Under the pieces are notes generated by a model. That model was not told where the DNA came from. It did not search any database and saw only the letters and a list, made by a program, of their open reading frames with translations. From Candidatus Fimivivens faecavium (GTDB lineage Bacteria > Bacillota > Clostridia > Oscillospirales > Ruminococcaceae), in contig DVKH01000028.1 in NCBI GenBank assembly GCA_018716105.1, forward strand, positions 1 to 64,000: a stretch of 64,000 nt of DNA, in the 5' to 3' direction. This document shows, piece after piece, positions 24,782 through 32,938 of this stretch. The position numbers and the translations under genes are program-made. Each line of letters starts with the position of its first letter. The first letter of the stretch is position 1.

Positions 24782-24822
24782 AACGGCGGGAACCTTTTTA
24801 TCCCCGCCGTTTATTCTTTTTC
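24782..24822. terminator. Shared terminator of the YoaP acetyltransferase and the XRE regulator
   Basis: Inverted repeat AACGGCGGG/CCCGCCGTT around a T-rich loop, with T-rich flanks both ways. It overlaps the last codons of the minus-strand regulator. Confidence 0.7.
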
Positions 24823-25062
24823 TTCCCATCCCAAAAGCCAGTTTGGCGTGACCTTTAAGACTCTCGCCAACGCATATAACTGTTTATCGGTTACCGACTG
24901 CCATCCATTTTCGATTTTCCCCAGAGAATTTACCGATATTTTGACGTCGAGAACCTCCAGCCGCGCGCTGATATCGGCGAGAGTAGCTTTCGGCTTTTCT
25001 GACAATCTCGCGAGCCTGACGCGAGGCCCTATGATGTTCCGATTGGTCCGATCAGTCATCAC
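24811..25062 (-). CDS. XRE-family helix-turn-helix regulator
   Basis: 83 residues, a single HTH domain with little else. IGPRVRLARLSEKPKATLADISARLEVLDVKISVNSLGKIENGWQSVTDKQLYALARVLKVTPNWLLG shows the five-helix Cro/CI fold; the KIENG turn is typical. AGGAGG 6 bases upstream supports the ATG at 25062 (25059 is equally possible). It is transcribed divergently from an AbrB-like gene across a perfect 10-bp palindrome that probably is its operator. Confidence 0.88.
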   Translation of the reverse strand: MMTDRTNRNIIGPRVRLARLSEKPKATLADISARLEVLDVKISVNSLGKIENGWQSVTDKQLYALARVLKVTPNWLLGWEEKE

Positions 25063-25069
25063 ACACCTC

Positions 25070-25096
25070 CTATAATCAAATATATCTTGATTATAG
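25070..25096. promoter_or_regulatory. Operator-like palindrome between the XRE and AbrB-like genes
   Basis: Perfect 10-bp inverted repeat CTATAATCAA (25070-25079) and TTGATTATAG (25087-25096) around 7 bases. The right arm contains the -35 of the AbrB-like gene and, on the minus strand, a TATAAT that can serve the XRE gene. Binding would repress both. Confidence 0.75.
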
Positions 25097-25116
25097 GTAG
25101 GGAAAAATGCTATAAT
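25087..25116 (+). promoter_or_regulatory. Promoter of the AbrB-like gene
   Basis: -35 TTGATT (25087-25092), 18-bp spacer, TGC-TATAAT extended -10 (25111-25116). Just downstream lies a small inverted repeat GTAAC-GTG-GTTAC (25118-25130). Confidence 0.7.
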
Positions 25117-25154
25117 CGTAACGTGGTTACTATTTTGGCTGAGAGGTGATCATT

Positions 25155-25412
25155 TTGAGAACATTTAAAAGCAAGATTGACGAACTCAACCGCATCACCC
25201 TTCCGTTGCCGATCATGGACCGGCTGGGCGTTTCGCCGGGTAATTCCATATCCTATACCATTTCGAACGGGAAGGTCTCGATTATAAAAACCGTCCCATG
25301 CTGCGCGCTCTGCGGCGCGGCGGACAACCTCAATCACTTCCGAAACCAGATGATCTGCTCGGGGTGCCTGAAAGAAATCTCTTCCGTCTGCCGGAGACTG
25401 GAAATCCCGTAA
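25155..25412 (+). CDS. AbrB/MazE-like DNA-binding protein with zinc-ribbon tail
   Basis: 86 residues from TTG at 25155; GAGAGGTGA ends 5 bases upstream and overlaps an in-frame GTG at 25146 that is not needed. Residues 5-45 form a SpoVT/AbrB swapped-hairpin domain (IDELNRITLPLPIMDRLGV, then a VSII strand). CCALCGAA and MICSGCLK provide two CxxC pairs for a zinc ribbon. Likely a transition-state or local regulator of its own region. Paired divergently with the XRE regulator. Confidence 0.83.
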   Translation: MRTFKSKIDELNRITLPLPIMDRLGVSPGNSISYTISNGKVSIIKTVPCCALCGAADNLNHFRNQMICSGCLKEISSVCRRLEIP

Positions 25413-25520
25413 CAGGGCTTCCGGTTGCATATCGGCGGGCGGTTTTGCTATTTTTCGACTCAATCATAAGATACCGATATCAGTATAAAACGCGGATGAA
25501 ATGCGTCTAATGAGCAGTTA

Positions 25521-25550
25521 AGGCCCCGGACCAATCGCGGTCCGGGGCCT
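25521..25550. terminator. Strong hairpin between convergent AbrB-like and UPF0210 genes
   Basis: 12-bp perfect stem AGGCCCCGGACC with its complement, loop AATCGC. Neither side has a T-run, so its efficiency is uncertain. Confidence 0.55.
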
Positions 25551-25565
25551 GATCTTGCATTTGTT

Positions 25566-26924
25566 TCAGTTTTTAAGGCTCTGCATCGGGGCGGGGATGA
25601 AGCCGCCGCGGCCGATCATCTGCGCGGGGGAGAAATTATTGACCGGCATGACCGGCCCCCCGCCGAGAAGGCCGCCAAAGTTCAGCTCGTCCCCGACCTT
25701 GTAGCCGACGGCGGGGATGACGCGCACGGCGGTGGTCTTCTGGTTCACCATGCCGATTGCTGCTTCGTCCGCGATGACGCCGGAGATCACCTCCGCGGTG
25801 GTATCGCCCGGGAGCATGATCATGTCGAGGCCGACCGAGCAGACCGAGGTCATCGCCTCGAGCTTTTCGATCGAAAGCGCGCCGCAGCGGGCCGCCTCCA
25901 TCATGCCCGCGTCCTCGCTGACCGGGATGAACGCGCCGGAAAGCCCGCCGACCCGGCCGGAGGCCATCACGCCGCCTTTTTTGACCGCGTCGTTGAGAAG
26001 GGCGAGGCAGGCGGTTGTTCCCGGCCCGCCGCAGCGCTCGAGCCCCATCTCCTCAAGGATATGGGCGACCGAGTCGCCCTTGGCTGGCGTCGGGGCGAGC
26101 GAGAGGTCGATGATCCCGAACGGGACGCCGAGCATGCGGGAGGCTTCGGTCCCGACCAGCTGCCCCATGCGGGTGATTTTGAAGGCGGTCTTCTTGACAA
26201 TGGCGGCGATCTCGTTCATCGGGAGGTCTTTTCCCGCGCGGGCGAGCGCCGCGCGCACCACCCCCGGCCCGGAGACGCCGACATTGATCACGCAGTCCGG
26301 CTCGCCGACGCCGTGGAACGCGCCCGCCATAAACGGGTTATCCTCCGGCGCGTTGCAGAGGACGACCAGCTTGGCGCAGCCGATCGACATCCGATCGGCG
26401 GTTGCGGCGGCGGTTTCCTTGACGATGCCGCCCATCATCGCGACCGCATCCATGTTGATCCCGGCTTTGGTCGTGCCGACGTTGACCGACGAGCAGAGCA
26501 GGTCGGTGACCGCCATCGCCTCGGGGATCGAGCGGATCAGCGCGAGGTCCCCGGCGGAAAAGCCTTTCTGGACCAGCGCGGAATACCCGCCGATAAAGTT
26601 GACGCCGATGGTCTCGGCGGCCTTCTGGAGCGCCTTCGCGTAAAGCACCGGATCGCCGCCCGAAACGCCGGCGAGCAGGGCGACCGGGGTGACGGCGACG
26701 CGCTTGTTGATGATCGGGATGCCGTATTTGGCTTCAATCTCCTCGCCGGTTCTGACGAGATTTTTGGCCAGGCGGGTGATTTTATCGTAAACTTTCTGAC
26801 AGGAGCGCTCGACGTCGCTGTCAGCGCAGTCGAGCAGGGAGACGCCCATCGTGATGGTCCGGATGTCGAGGCACTCGTCCTGGATCATCTGGACGGTCTG
26901 GAGGATATCGGTGATGTCCAGCAT
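25566..26924 (-). CDS. UPF0210/PFL-family protein (DUF711)
   Basis: 452 residues, the usual UPF0210 length. Highly conserved small-residue tracts are visible: [14 protein letters not shown] near the start, [20 protein letters not shown] near 73-92, [17 protein letters not shown] and the C-terminal [34 protein letters not shown]. The family resembles a glycyl-radical-enzyme-like barrel by annotation only; the activity is unknown. It is the downstream partner of the ACT protein, the same order seen widely in Bacillota. AAAGGA is 13 bases from the ATG, a long spacing. Confidence 0.9.
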   Translation of the reverse strand: MLDITDILQTVQMIQDECLDIRTITMGVSLLDCADSDVERSCQKVYDKITRLAKNLVRTGEEIEAKYGIPIINKRVAVTPVALLAGVSGGDPVLYAKALQKAAETIGVNFIGGYSALVQKGFSAGDLALIRSIPEAMAVTDLLCSSVNVGTTKAGINMDAVAMMGGIVKETAAATADRMSIGCAKLVVLCNAPEDNPFMAGAFHGVGEPDCVINVGVSGPGVVRAALARAGKDLPMNEIAAIVKKTAFKITRMGQLVGTEASRMLGVPFGIIDLSLAPTPAKGDSVAHILEEMGLERCGGPGTTACLALLNDAVKKGGVMASGRVGGLSGAFIPVSEDAGMMEAARCGALSIEKLEAMTSVCSVGLDMIMLPGDTTAEVISGVIADEAAIGMVNQKTTAVRVIPAVGYKVGDELNFGGLLGGGPVMPVNNFSPAQMIGRGGFIPAPMQSLKN

Positions 26925-26987
26925 TGTTTCTAACCATTCCTTTCGGGTTTTCTTTGGGACATATGGGTACGGACGATTCCCCCGGTT

Positions 26988-27257
26988 TCAGATCCTGTGC
27001 ATTGAATTGAAGATGTCCTCATGCATACAGTAAATCACAAGGCCGGACTCCTTGCCCATCTTAGAAAGTTCGGAAGAAAGGGCGGAAAGGTCTCCGGAGA
27101 GCTTTGAAACATCGGCGAGCATGACCATAGAGAAGATGTCGCCGAGGACGGTCTGGGTGACGTCGACGATGTTCGCATTGTGGGAGGCGCAGATCGCGGC
27201 GGTTTTCGCGAGAATTCCGACCGCATCCTTGCCGACGACGGTGATCACTGCATTCAT
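26988..27257 (-). CDS. ACT-domain protein, UPF0237 family
   Basis: 89 residues, a single ACT domain: MNAVITVVGKDAVGILAKTAAICASHNANIVDVTQT followed by a second repeat half. GGAGGTC precedes the ATG at 27257; the upstream extension of the frame is not supported. ACT domains bind amino acids and act as allosteric sensors. Here it probably controls or serves the UPF0210 partner encoded 63 bases downstream. The ligand is unknown. Confidence 0.9.
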   Translation of the reverse strand: MNAVITVVGKDAVGILAKTAAICASHNANIVDVTQTVLGDIFSMVMLADVSKLSGDLSALSSELSKMGKESGLVIYCMHEDIFNSMHRI

Positions 27258-27322
27258 GGGATGACCTCCAAAATTTTCTGTCTTTCGCCGGGTTTTGAGT
27301 TCCGGTGAAGAAATTATCCCTA

Positions 27323-27352
27323 TCATAGCACATCATTTTATTAAATAAAATA
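27323..27352 (-). promoter_or_regulatory. Promoter and AT palindrome of the ACT/UPF0210 operon
   Basis: On the minus strand: TGC-TATGAT extended -10 (27323-27328) with a poor -35. A perfect AT-only palindrome ATTTTATT-A-AATAAAAT (27336-27352) covers the spacer and -35 region. Confidence 0.45.
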
Positions 27353-27421
27353 TCTATTGGACAAAAAAACGGAAAAAAACAGAAGTTTTCTACAAATCGA
27401 TGAATAACCGAAGGCAAGGAC

Positions 27422-27450
27422 GAAAAAAGCCCCGCCATTTGGGCGGGGCA
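27422..27450 (-). terminator. Terminator of the LUD-domain gene
   Basis: On the minus strand: GCCCCGCC/GGCGGGGC with loop CAAAT, followed by TTTTTTC. Confidence 0.9.
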
Positions 27451-27477
27451 TTGACCGGATTCTCTTGCGTCAGGCGG

Positions 27478-28065
27478 TCAATAGCCGAGGTCTTCGCCGA
27501 TGACCAGGACCTCGTTCTGATCAGCGCCGCGCATCGCCCCCATGTGGATGACCATCCCCTTGCAGATGCGGCCCGGGCTCTTGCAGTCGTAGCAGCGGTC
27601 CCCCTTTTCTGCGCAGGGGGTTTTCGCGCCGAGGCGCCTTGCGTTGAGCGGGGAGGCGACGTTTCGCGCGCGGTCGATCGCCGCGTGGAGGTCGGGGCAG
27701 ATTTTGTTTTTTCCGACCACGAAGATCACCCGCTTCGGGCCGTAAAGCGTCGCCGCGACACGGTTTCCGGTGCCGTCGATGTTGACCAGTTCGCCGCTCA
27801 TCGCGACCGCGTTCGCCGAGCAGAGATAGGTCGAAACACGTTCATCCCGGGCGGCGGGGCCGTTTCTCCAATGCGAAAAGCACTGGTTCTCCGCCGAGAG
27901 CAGGTCGTAGAGGCCGAGTTCGTCGCAGGTGACCGAGCCGCCGAAGCCGACCGTCTGGTTTTTGACCGACCGGGCCAGATAGGCTTTGGCTTCTTCGGCC
28001 GTTTCGAAATACTGCGCCGCGAACCCGCGCGCTTTGAGGTTTTCCATCAGTTCTTGAAACTCCAT
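27478..28065 (-). CDS. LUD-domain protein (LutC/DUF162-like)
   Basis: 195 residues. EELMENLKARGF..., VKNQTVGFGGSVTCDELGLYDLL near 35-57, VNIDGTGNRVAATLYGPKRVIFVVGKNKI near 93-121, matching the LUD fold. The C-terminal part has four cysteines (CAEKGDRCYDCKSPGRIC) that could hold a metal or cluster. LUD proteins take part in lactate utilisation complexes, but no lutA or lutB lies next to this one. It belongs to the single-gene clostridial group of unknown activity. Confidence 0.83.
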   Translation of the reverse strand: MEFQELMENLKARGFAAQYFETAEEAKAYLARSVKNQTVGFGGSVTCDELGLYDLLSAENQCFSHWRNGPAARDERVSTYLCSANAVAMSGELVNIDGTGNRVAATLYGPKRVIFVVGKNKICPDLHAAIDRARNVASPLNARRLGAKTPCAEKGDRCYDCKSPGRICKGMVIHMGAMRGADQNEVLVIGEDLGY

Positions 28066-28225
28066 CTATCCCGTCCCCTTTTATAATTAATAATCCTATT
28101 GTCGCACAGTTTTTCCTCGTTTGCAATCGGCGGAAAGCCAAAATGTCAGGCGGGGTTTTCCGCTACACAGCCGGGCCGATTTGTGATATGATAGTCGAAA
28201 AGGAACAAGACCTGAGGATAAGGCG

Positions 28226-29044
28226 GTGGATTTTATGCAGACAGACCTGTTTGACAGCCATGTGCATTCGTTCCGTTCGTTTGACGCGAAGGACAGCGCA
28301 GAGGCGCTCTGTGAGGCGGCTATCCGGGCGGGGCTGGCAGGGATTTCGATTACCGACCACTGCGATGTGGGGCGGTATAAGCTCGACGACTGGCGGGAGC
28401 GGCTTCGGGACTCCTGCTTCGATGCGGAACTCGCGAGAAAGCGCTATGCAGGGCGGCTCACGGTGACGACGGGGATTGAGCTCGGGCAGCCTCTGGAGGA
28501 GCCTTCGGCCGCGAACGAAGCGCTTCGTGCAAACCGGTTTGATTTCATCCTCGCTTCGGTGCACAACATCCGCGGCTATGAGGATTTTTATTTTCTCGAC
28601 TACCGGAAGCTTGACGTTGAAAAGCTCCTCGAACGCTATTTTGAGGAACTCTATGAGATGACCCAATGGGGACGGTTTGACGTCCTCGCGCATCTGACTT
28701 ATCCGCTGCGCTATATCGCGAGGGCCGGCCTCCCTCAGCCGGATCTGGGCCGGTATGAGGAGCGGTTCCGCGCGATTTTCCTGATGCTTGCGCAGAAGGG
28801 AATGGGCCTTGAGGTCAACACCTCGGGCCTCCGGCAGGCGGCGAAGGCCAGCTTTCCGGGACTTCGGGAGCTCAAGCTGTTCCGTGCGTGCGGCGGGGAG
28901 ATTGTGACCCTCGGCTCCGACGCGCACGAGGCGAAGGTGGTCGGCTCCCATATCCGCGACGGGGTGAAGCTCCTCCGCGAGGCGGGGTTCGGATACCAGG
29001 CGTTTTACCGGAACCGGACGCCGATGATGATCAAATTATTGTAA
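28226..29044 (+). CDS. PHP-family phosphoesterase (histidinol-phosphatase HisJ type)
   Basis: 272 residues. The PHP metal-site motifs are clear: DSHVHSF near 10-16, SITDHCD near 45-51, the ASVHNI segment near 111-116, FDVLAHLTYP near 151-160, and a C-terminal LGSDAHE near 230-236. The barrel would bind three divalent metals. HisJ hydrolyses histidinol phosphate, but with no his operon nearby the substrate is only a guess. GTG 28226 and ATG 28235 are both possible starts; each has a purine-rich site 8 bases upstream. Confidence 0.85.
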   Translation: MDFMQTDLFDSHVHSFRSFDAKDSAEALCEAAIRAGLAGISITDHCDVGRYKLDDWRERLRDSCFDAELARKRYAGRLTVTTGIELGQPLEEPSAANEALRANRFDFILASVHNIRGYEDFYFLDYRKLDVEKLLERYFEELYEMTQWGRFDVLAHLTYPLRYIARAGLPQPDLGRYEERFRAIFLMLAQKGMGLEVNTSGLRQAAKASFPGLRELKLFRACGGEIVTLGSDAHEAKVVGSHIRDGVKLLREAGFGYQAFYRNRTPMMIKLL

Positions 29045-29070
29045 GGACGTCTTGGAGGAGGAAGAAGGCT

Positions 29071-30120
29071 TTGGCAAAGGTAGCTGTCGCGATGAGCGGC
29101 GGGGTGGATTCCTCGGTCGCCGCGCTCTGGCTTCTGAAGCAGGGGCATGAGGTGCAGGGGGTGACCTTCCGCCTGTTTGGGGACGGCCGGACGGCTGAGG
29201 AAGACGCGGCGGCGGTCTGCCGCGCGCTCGGCATCGGACATCGGGTCGCCGACTACCGGGAGGAGTTCGAACGCACGGTAGTGACGCCGTTTGTCGAAGG
29301 GTATCTCGGCGGCAGGACGCCAAACCCCTGTATCTTCTGCAACCGCTCGATTAAGTTCGGCCGCTTCCTTTGCGAATCGCTGGCGGCGGGCTTTGACGCG
29401 GTGGCGACCGGGCACTATGCGCGGGTGGAGCGCGGGCCGGACGGCGCCGCCCGCCTATGCCGCGCGCCGGACCGGAACAAGGACCAGAGCTATGTGCTCT
29501 ATATGCTCCCGCAGGAGGCGCTGTCCCGCGTGATTCTCCCGCTGGGGGTTCTTTCGCTCCCAAAGGAGGAGATCCGCTCGATCGCGCGGAGGGCGGGCCT
29601 CCCCGTGGCGGAGCGGCCGGACAGCCAGGACATCTGCTTTATCCCGGAGGGCGGCCATGCGGCGTTTATCCGCAGCCGCATCGGAAAGCCGGCCGGGGAG
29701 GGGCGATTTGTTCTCGAAGACGGGACGGTTGCAGGCCGCCACGGCGGAGTGTTCCGCTACACCGTGGGGCAGAGGAAGGGCCTGGGCGTGAGCCTTGGAA
29801 GGCCCGCTTTTGTGAAGAAGATCGACCCGGAGACGGGGGATGTCCTTCTGACGGCCGACGAGGGCGGGCTTTTCCACCGGACGCTGTTTTTATCAAACCT
29901 CTGCCTCAATCAAAAAAATCTTGTGTTCCCGCTCAGGGCGAAGGTGCGCATCCGCTATGCCCACCGGGAGCAGGACGCGGAGATTTCGCTTCTGCCGGAT
30001 GGGGGGGCAAAGGTTGTCTTCGACGAGGCGCAGCGCGCCCCGACCGCCGGGCAGGCGGCGGTTTTTTACCGCGGGGACGAGGTGGTCGGCGGCGGCACCA
30101 TCGAGCGGGCCGAGCCATAA
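29071..30120 (+). CDS. mnmA: tRNA-specific 2-thiouridylase MnmA
   Basis: 349 residues from TTG at 29071, with GGAGGAGG 9 bases upstream. Puts sulfur on U34 of Lys, Glu and Gln tRNAs. The PP-loop SGGVDSS is at 9-15. The catalytic cysteines are Cys87 in TPNPC and Cys189 in DICFI. The GHYAR segment and the C-terminal barrel (RYAHREQDAEISLL) are present. Sulfur is normally passed from a cysteine desulfurase, which is not in this window. The next gene follows after 23 bases. Confidence 0.95.
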   Translation: MAKVAVAMSGGVDSSVAALWLLKQGHEVQGVTFRLFGDGRTAEEDAAAVCRALGIGHRVADYREEFERTVVTPFVEGYLGGRTPNPCIFCNRSIKFGRFLCESLAAGFDAVATGHYARVERGPDGAARLCRAPDRNKDQSYVLYMLPQEALSRVILPLGVLSLPKEEIRSIARRAGLPVAERPDSQDICFIPEGGHAAFIRSRIGKPAGEGRFVLEDGTVAGRHGGVFRYTVGQRKGLGVSLGRPAFVKKIDPETGDVLLTADEGGLFHRTLFLSNLCLNQKNLVFPLRAKVRIRYAHREQDAEISLLPDGGAKVVFDEAQRAPTAGQAAVFYRGDEVVGGGTIERAEP

Positions 30121-30143
30121 CAAACAGAAAGGAAGGATACAAG

Positions 30144-30302
30144 ATGAATCATGCAGAGTCAATCGGGATCATTGGGGGCGCCGACGGGCCGACCGCGATT
30201 TTTATCACGGGGCATCCCGGGATCTGGTTCTGGGCGGCGGCGCTTCTGGCGGGATTTGTGCTGCTGGCTATTGGCGCGGCGCTGTACCGCCACCGGAAAT
30301 AG
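30144..30302 (+). CDS. 52-residue membrane microprotein carrying the OadB-type GGADGPTAIF signature
   Basis: ATG at 30144 after AAAGGAAGG. Residues 7-20 (SIGIIGGADGPTAI) match the conserved intramembrane signature of beta subunits of sodium-pumping decarboxylases (OadB, GcdB), which are ~400-residue proteins. Here it is followed by a single membrane helix (WFWAAALLAGFVLLAIGAAL) and a basic end (YRHRK). It is a complete small gene with its own ribosome binding site, not an obvious fragment of a larger frame. Function unknown. Co-transcribed with mnmA by position. Confidence 0.75.
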   Translation: MNHAESIGIIGGADGPTAIFITGHPGIWFWAAALLAGFVLLAIGAALYRHRK

Positions 30303-30313
30303 CGGTTTTTGAC

Positions 30314-30352
30314 AGAAAAAGGCGCATTGCTTTATAAAAAGCAATGCGCCGT
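30314..30352. terminator. Bidirectional terminator between the OadB-like microprotein and the acidic membrane protein
   Basis: 13-bp stem GGCGCATTGCTTT/AAAGCAATGCGCC. On the minus strand it is followed by TTTTTC. Confidence 0.88.
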
Positions 30353-30366
30353 GTTGGTTTCCTTCG

Positions 30367-31017
30367 TCAGGTTGCGGGGTTGGCGCCCGCTTCCTCGGAA
30401 GAGGCCGGCGCGGGTTCGGCTTGAGCGGGCGCCGCGCCATCGGGGGAAGTGCTTTCAGCCGGCGCGCCCTCGCCGCCGTCTTCGCCCTGCGCAGCGTCGG
30501 CTTCACCCTCGGAAATGCCGGTTTCGCCTTCCGGAACGCCGTCCTCGCCATCGGAAATGCCGGTTTCGCCTTCAAGAACGCCGTCTTCACCGCCGGCGAT
30601 GCCGTCGAGGCTGTCTGCCGGGCTGTTGGGGCCGGGTTCGCCCATCGAGGGTATACCGCCGTCCGGGCCGGCGGCAGGCTCATCCTGCTTTGCAATCGAC
30701 CGATAGAGGACGAGCGAGACGACGACGATCAGCGCGAGGAAAACCGCCTTCATTTTCGGCGAAAGCACGCTGTGTTTTTCAGGGTCGGGGAAGCGGATTG
30801 ACGCATAGGCCTTTCCAAGAATGATGCCGACGATCCATGCGGCCAGAAGGATCGCGAGGGTGTAAACCAGCGCGCTCGCCCACGGCGGAAGGGTCTCGAG
30901 ATAGTTGGTGATGAAATTGCCGCCGGCTCCGTCAGACATGCCGTCCATGCCGCCTGTGCCGCCCATGCCGCCTCCGCCCATGACGACCATGCTTCTGCTG
31001 AGCAAAGTGTTTCCCAT
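30367..31017 (-). CDS. Membrane protein with acidic repeat tail, unknown
   Basis: 216 residues from ATG 31017, placed by GGAGG 9 bases upstream. A Gly/Met-rich N-terminus (MVVMGGGGMGGTGGMDGM) precedes one helix (WASALVYTLAILLAAWIVGIIL) and a second (MKAVFLALIVVVSLVLY). The remaining ~90 residues are low-complexity and acidic, with a twice-repeated unit of the form EGETGIS(D/E)GE(D/A)G, then Ala/Pro-rich sequence. I do not recognise a family. The tail is of the kind seen in extracytoplasmic spacers. The repeats mean expression or length could vary between strains. Confidence 0.7.
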   Translation of the reverse strand: MGNTLLSRSMVVMGGGGMGGTGGMDGMSDGAGGNFITNYLETLPPWASALVYTLAILLAAWIVGIILGKAYASIRFPDPEKHSVLSPKMKAVFLALIVVVSLVLYRSIAKQDEPAAGPDGGIPSMGEPGPNSPADSLDGIAGGEDGVLEGETGISDGEDGVPEGETGISEGEADAAQGEDGGEGAPAESTSPDGAAPAQAEPAPASSEEAGANPAT

Positions 31018-31147
31018 CTGTTCCGACCTCCGTATCGGTAATTCTGCCGGCGTAAAGGCCGGCATCTTCCATTTTAAATTTCATGTCCATCATACACGAT
31101 GGCGGCCCGGTTGTAAACCGGATGAAGGAAACCGAAAGGAGAAGGCA

Positions 31148-31489
31148 ATGAAGAAGACGTTCCGTTCCGCCGTTCCCGCAGCCGCCGCGTTTGTGATCCT
31201 TACAGCGCTCGTCTTTTCCGGCGGGTGGCGCTGTCCCATCCTTGCGTTCACGGGGATTCCCTGCCCGGGCTGCGGGATCACCCGCGCGGCGAAGGCGCTG
31301 CTGCTCTTGGACTTCGCCGGAGCGTGGTCCTGGAATCCGATGATCTTTCTGCTTCCGTTCCCCATTTTGGCGGCGGTTTTCGGGTTTTGCCGCGGTAAGG
31401 GACTGCGCTGGATTTTCCTTGCGGCGGCGCCGTTTCTCGCCGTTTGGCTTCTCTTTTGGATCATCTTTGTAGTGCCTTTGTATCTTTGA
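31148..31489 (+). CDS. DUF2752 membrane protein
   Basis: 113 residues, ATG at 31148 after AAAGGAGAAGG. The family motif CPGCGITRA is near 37-45, preceded by [11 protein letters not shown]. Three or four hydrophobic helices cover most of the protein. DUF2752 proteins are small integral membrane proteins of unknown function, common in Bacteroidota and clostridia. The cysteine pair faces a membrane loop. Single gene, with its own leader. Confidence 0.88.
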   Translation: MKKTFRSAVPAAAAFVILTALVFSGGWRCPILAFTGIPCPGCGITRAAKALLLLDFAGAWSWNPMIFLLPFPILAAVFGFCRGKGLRWIFLAAAPFLAVWLLFWIIFVVPLYL

Positions 31490-31527
31490 TTTATTTCAAT
31501 GGAACCCAATGAATTTTTGCGGAAAGG

Positions 31528-31556
31528 TTGATAATCCCAGGCCAAAGCACTATAAT
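31528..31556 (+). promoter_or_regulatory. Sigma-A promoter of glyA
   Basis: -35 TTGATA (31528-31533), 17-bp spacer, -10 TATAAT (31551-31556). The leader is about 27 nt. Confidence 0.88.
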
Positions 31557-31589
31557 ATTCTGGATATCAGTAATGAAAGGGAGAGAATT

Positions 31590-32840
31590 ATGTTCAGTGA
31601 TTACATCGACACCATCGCGTTCGTGGCGCAGAAAGACCCGGAAGTGGGTGCGGCCATGTCCCGCGAGATGGCGCGGCAGCGGAGAAATATTGAGTTGATC
31701 GCGAGCGAAAACATCGTCTCTCCCGCGGTGCTTGCCGCAATGGGGAGCATCTTTACCAACAAGTATGCCGAGGGTTATCCCGGCAAGCGGTATTACGGCG
31801 GCTGCGTCCACATCGACGAGGTGGAGAACATTGCGCGCGAGAGGGCGAAGAAGATTTTTGGCGCAGAGCATGCAAACGTTCAGCCGCATTCGGGCGCGCA
31901 GGCGAACGAGGCGGTTTATTCGGCGCTCCTGACCCCCGGCGACGTGGTGATGGGCATGAACCTTGCGCACGGCGGACATCTGACCCACGGCTCGCCCGTC
32001 AACTTTTCCGGAAAGCTCTATCACATCGTCCCCTACGGCGTGAACGACGAGGGATATATCGATTACGGCAAGATGCGCGAAACCGCGCTCGAATGCCGTC
32101 CGAAGATGATTGTCGCGGGAGCAAGCGCTTATTCCCGCGAAATCAAATTCGACAAGATCGCCGAGATCGCCAAAGAGGCCGGCGCGCTTCTTTTCGTCGA
32201 TATGGCGCACATCGCGGGCCTTGTCGCGGCGGGACTCCATATGTCGCCGGTGCCTTATGCCGACATCGTGACCACCACCACCCATAAAACGCTCCGCGGA
32301 CCGCGCGGGGGCCTCATCCTCTGCAAGGAGGAATATGCCGCTAAGATCGATAAAGCCGTCTTCCCGGGAACCCAGGGCGGCCCGCTTGAGCACATCATCG
32401 CCGCGAAGGCGGTGAACTTCGGCGAGGTTCTGACCGACGAGTTCAAGGATTACCAGCGGCGGATTGTCAAAAATGCGGCGCGTCTCGCGAAGGAGCTCGG
32501 CGCGCGCGGCATCAGGATGGTTTCGGGCGGCACCGACAACCACCTGATCCTGCTCGACCTCAAGGAGACCGAGATCACCGGCAAGGAACTTGAGCGCCGG
32601 CTGGACGAATGCTATATCACCGTCAACAAGAATGCGGTTCCGAACGACCCGCGCAGCCCGTTCGTCACCAGCGGCGTGCGGATCGGCACGCCCGCGGTCA
32701 CGACCCGGGGCTTCGGCGAGGACGAGATGGTGAAGATCGCCCAGTGGATCTACGACGTGATGTATGATTATGAGAATTCAGCCGGGCGCGTCCGCTGCGA
32801 AGTCGAGGCGCTCTGCAAGAAGTTCCCGATTTACGAATAA
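31590..32840 (+). CDS. glyA: Serine hydroxymethyltransferase
   Basis: 416 residues from ATG 31590, with AAAGGGAG upstream. Interconverts serine and glycine and loads THF with a one-carbon unit, the donor for Thy[21 protein letters not shown] near 30-49, [17 protein letters not shown] near 54-70, and the PLP lysine in [14 protein letters not shown] near 226-239. Length and motif order are standard. It has its own promoter and is followed by a hairpin. Confidence 0.97.
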   Translation: MFSDYIDTIAFVAQKDPEVGAAMSREMARQRRNIELIASENIVSPAVLAAMGSIFTNKYAEGYPGKRYYGGCVHIDEVENIARERAKKIFGAEHANVQPHSGAQANEAVYSALLTPGDVVMGMNLAHGGHLTHGSPVNFSGKLYHIVPYGVNDEGYIDYGKMRETALECRPKMIVAGASAYSREIKFDKIAEIAKEAGALLFVDMAHIAGLVAAGLHMSPVPYADIVTTTTHKTLRGPRGGLILCKEEYAAKIDKAVFPGTQGGPLEHIIAAKAVNFGEVLTDEFKDYQRRIVKNAARLAKELGARGIRMVSGGTDNHLILLDLKETEITGKELERRLDECYITVNKNAVPNDPRSPFVTSGVRIGTPAVTTRGFGEDEMVKIAQWIYDVMYDYENSAGRVRCEVEALCKKFPIYE

Positions 32841-32871
32841 CAGCCGGCCCTCAGCGTACCGGTTCCAATGG

Positions 32872-32902
32872 CGGCACGGCCGGCGTTCTGCCGGCCGTGC
32901 CG
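32872..32902 (+). terminator. Hairpin between glyA and rarA
   Basis: 13-bp perfect stem CGGCACGGCCGGC with its complement, loop GTTCT. The T-run is weak (ATTTGTTT 8 bases further), so partial readthrough into rarA is likely. Confidence 0.55.
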
Positions 32903-32938
32903 CCGTTGCGATTTGTTTAACGGAAGGAGTGAACCGAT

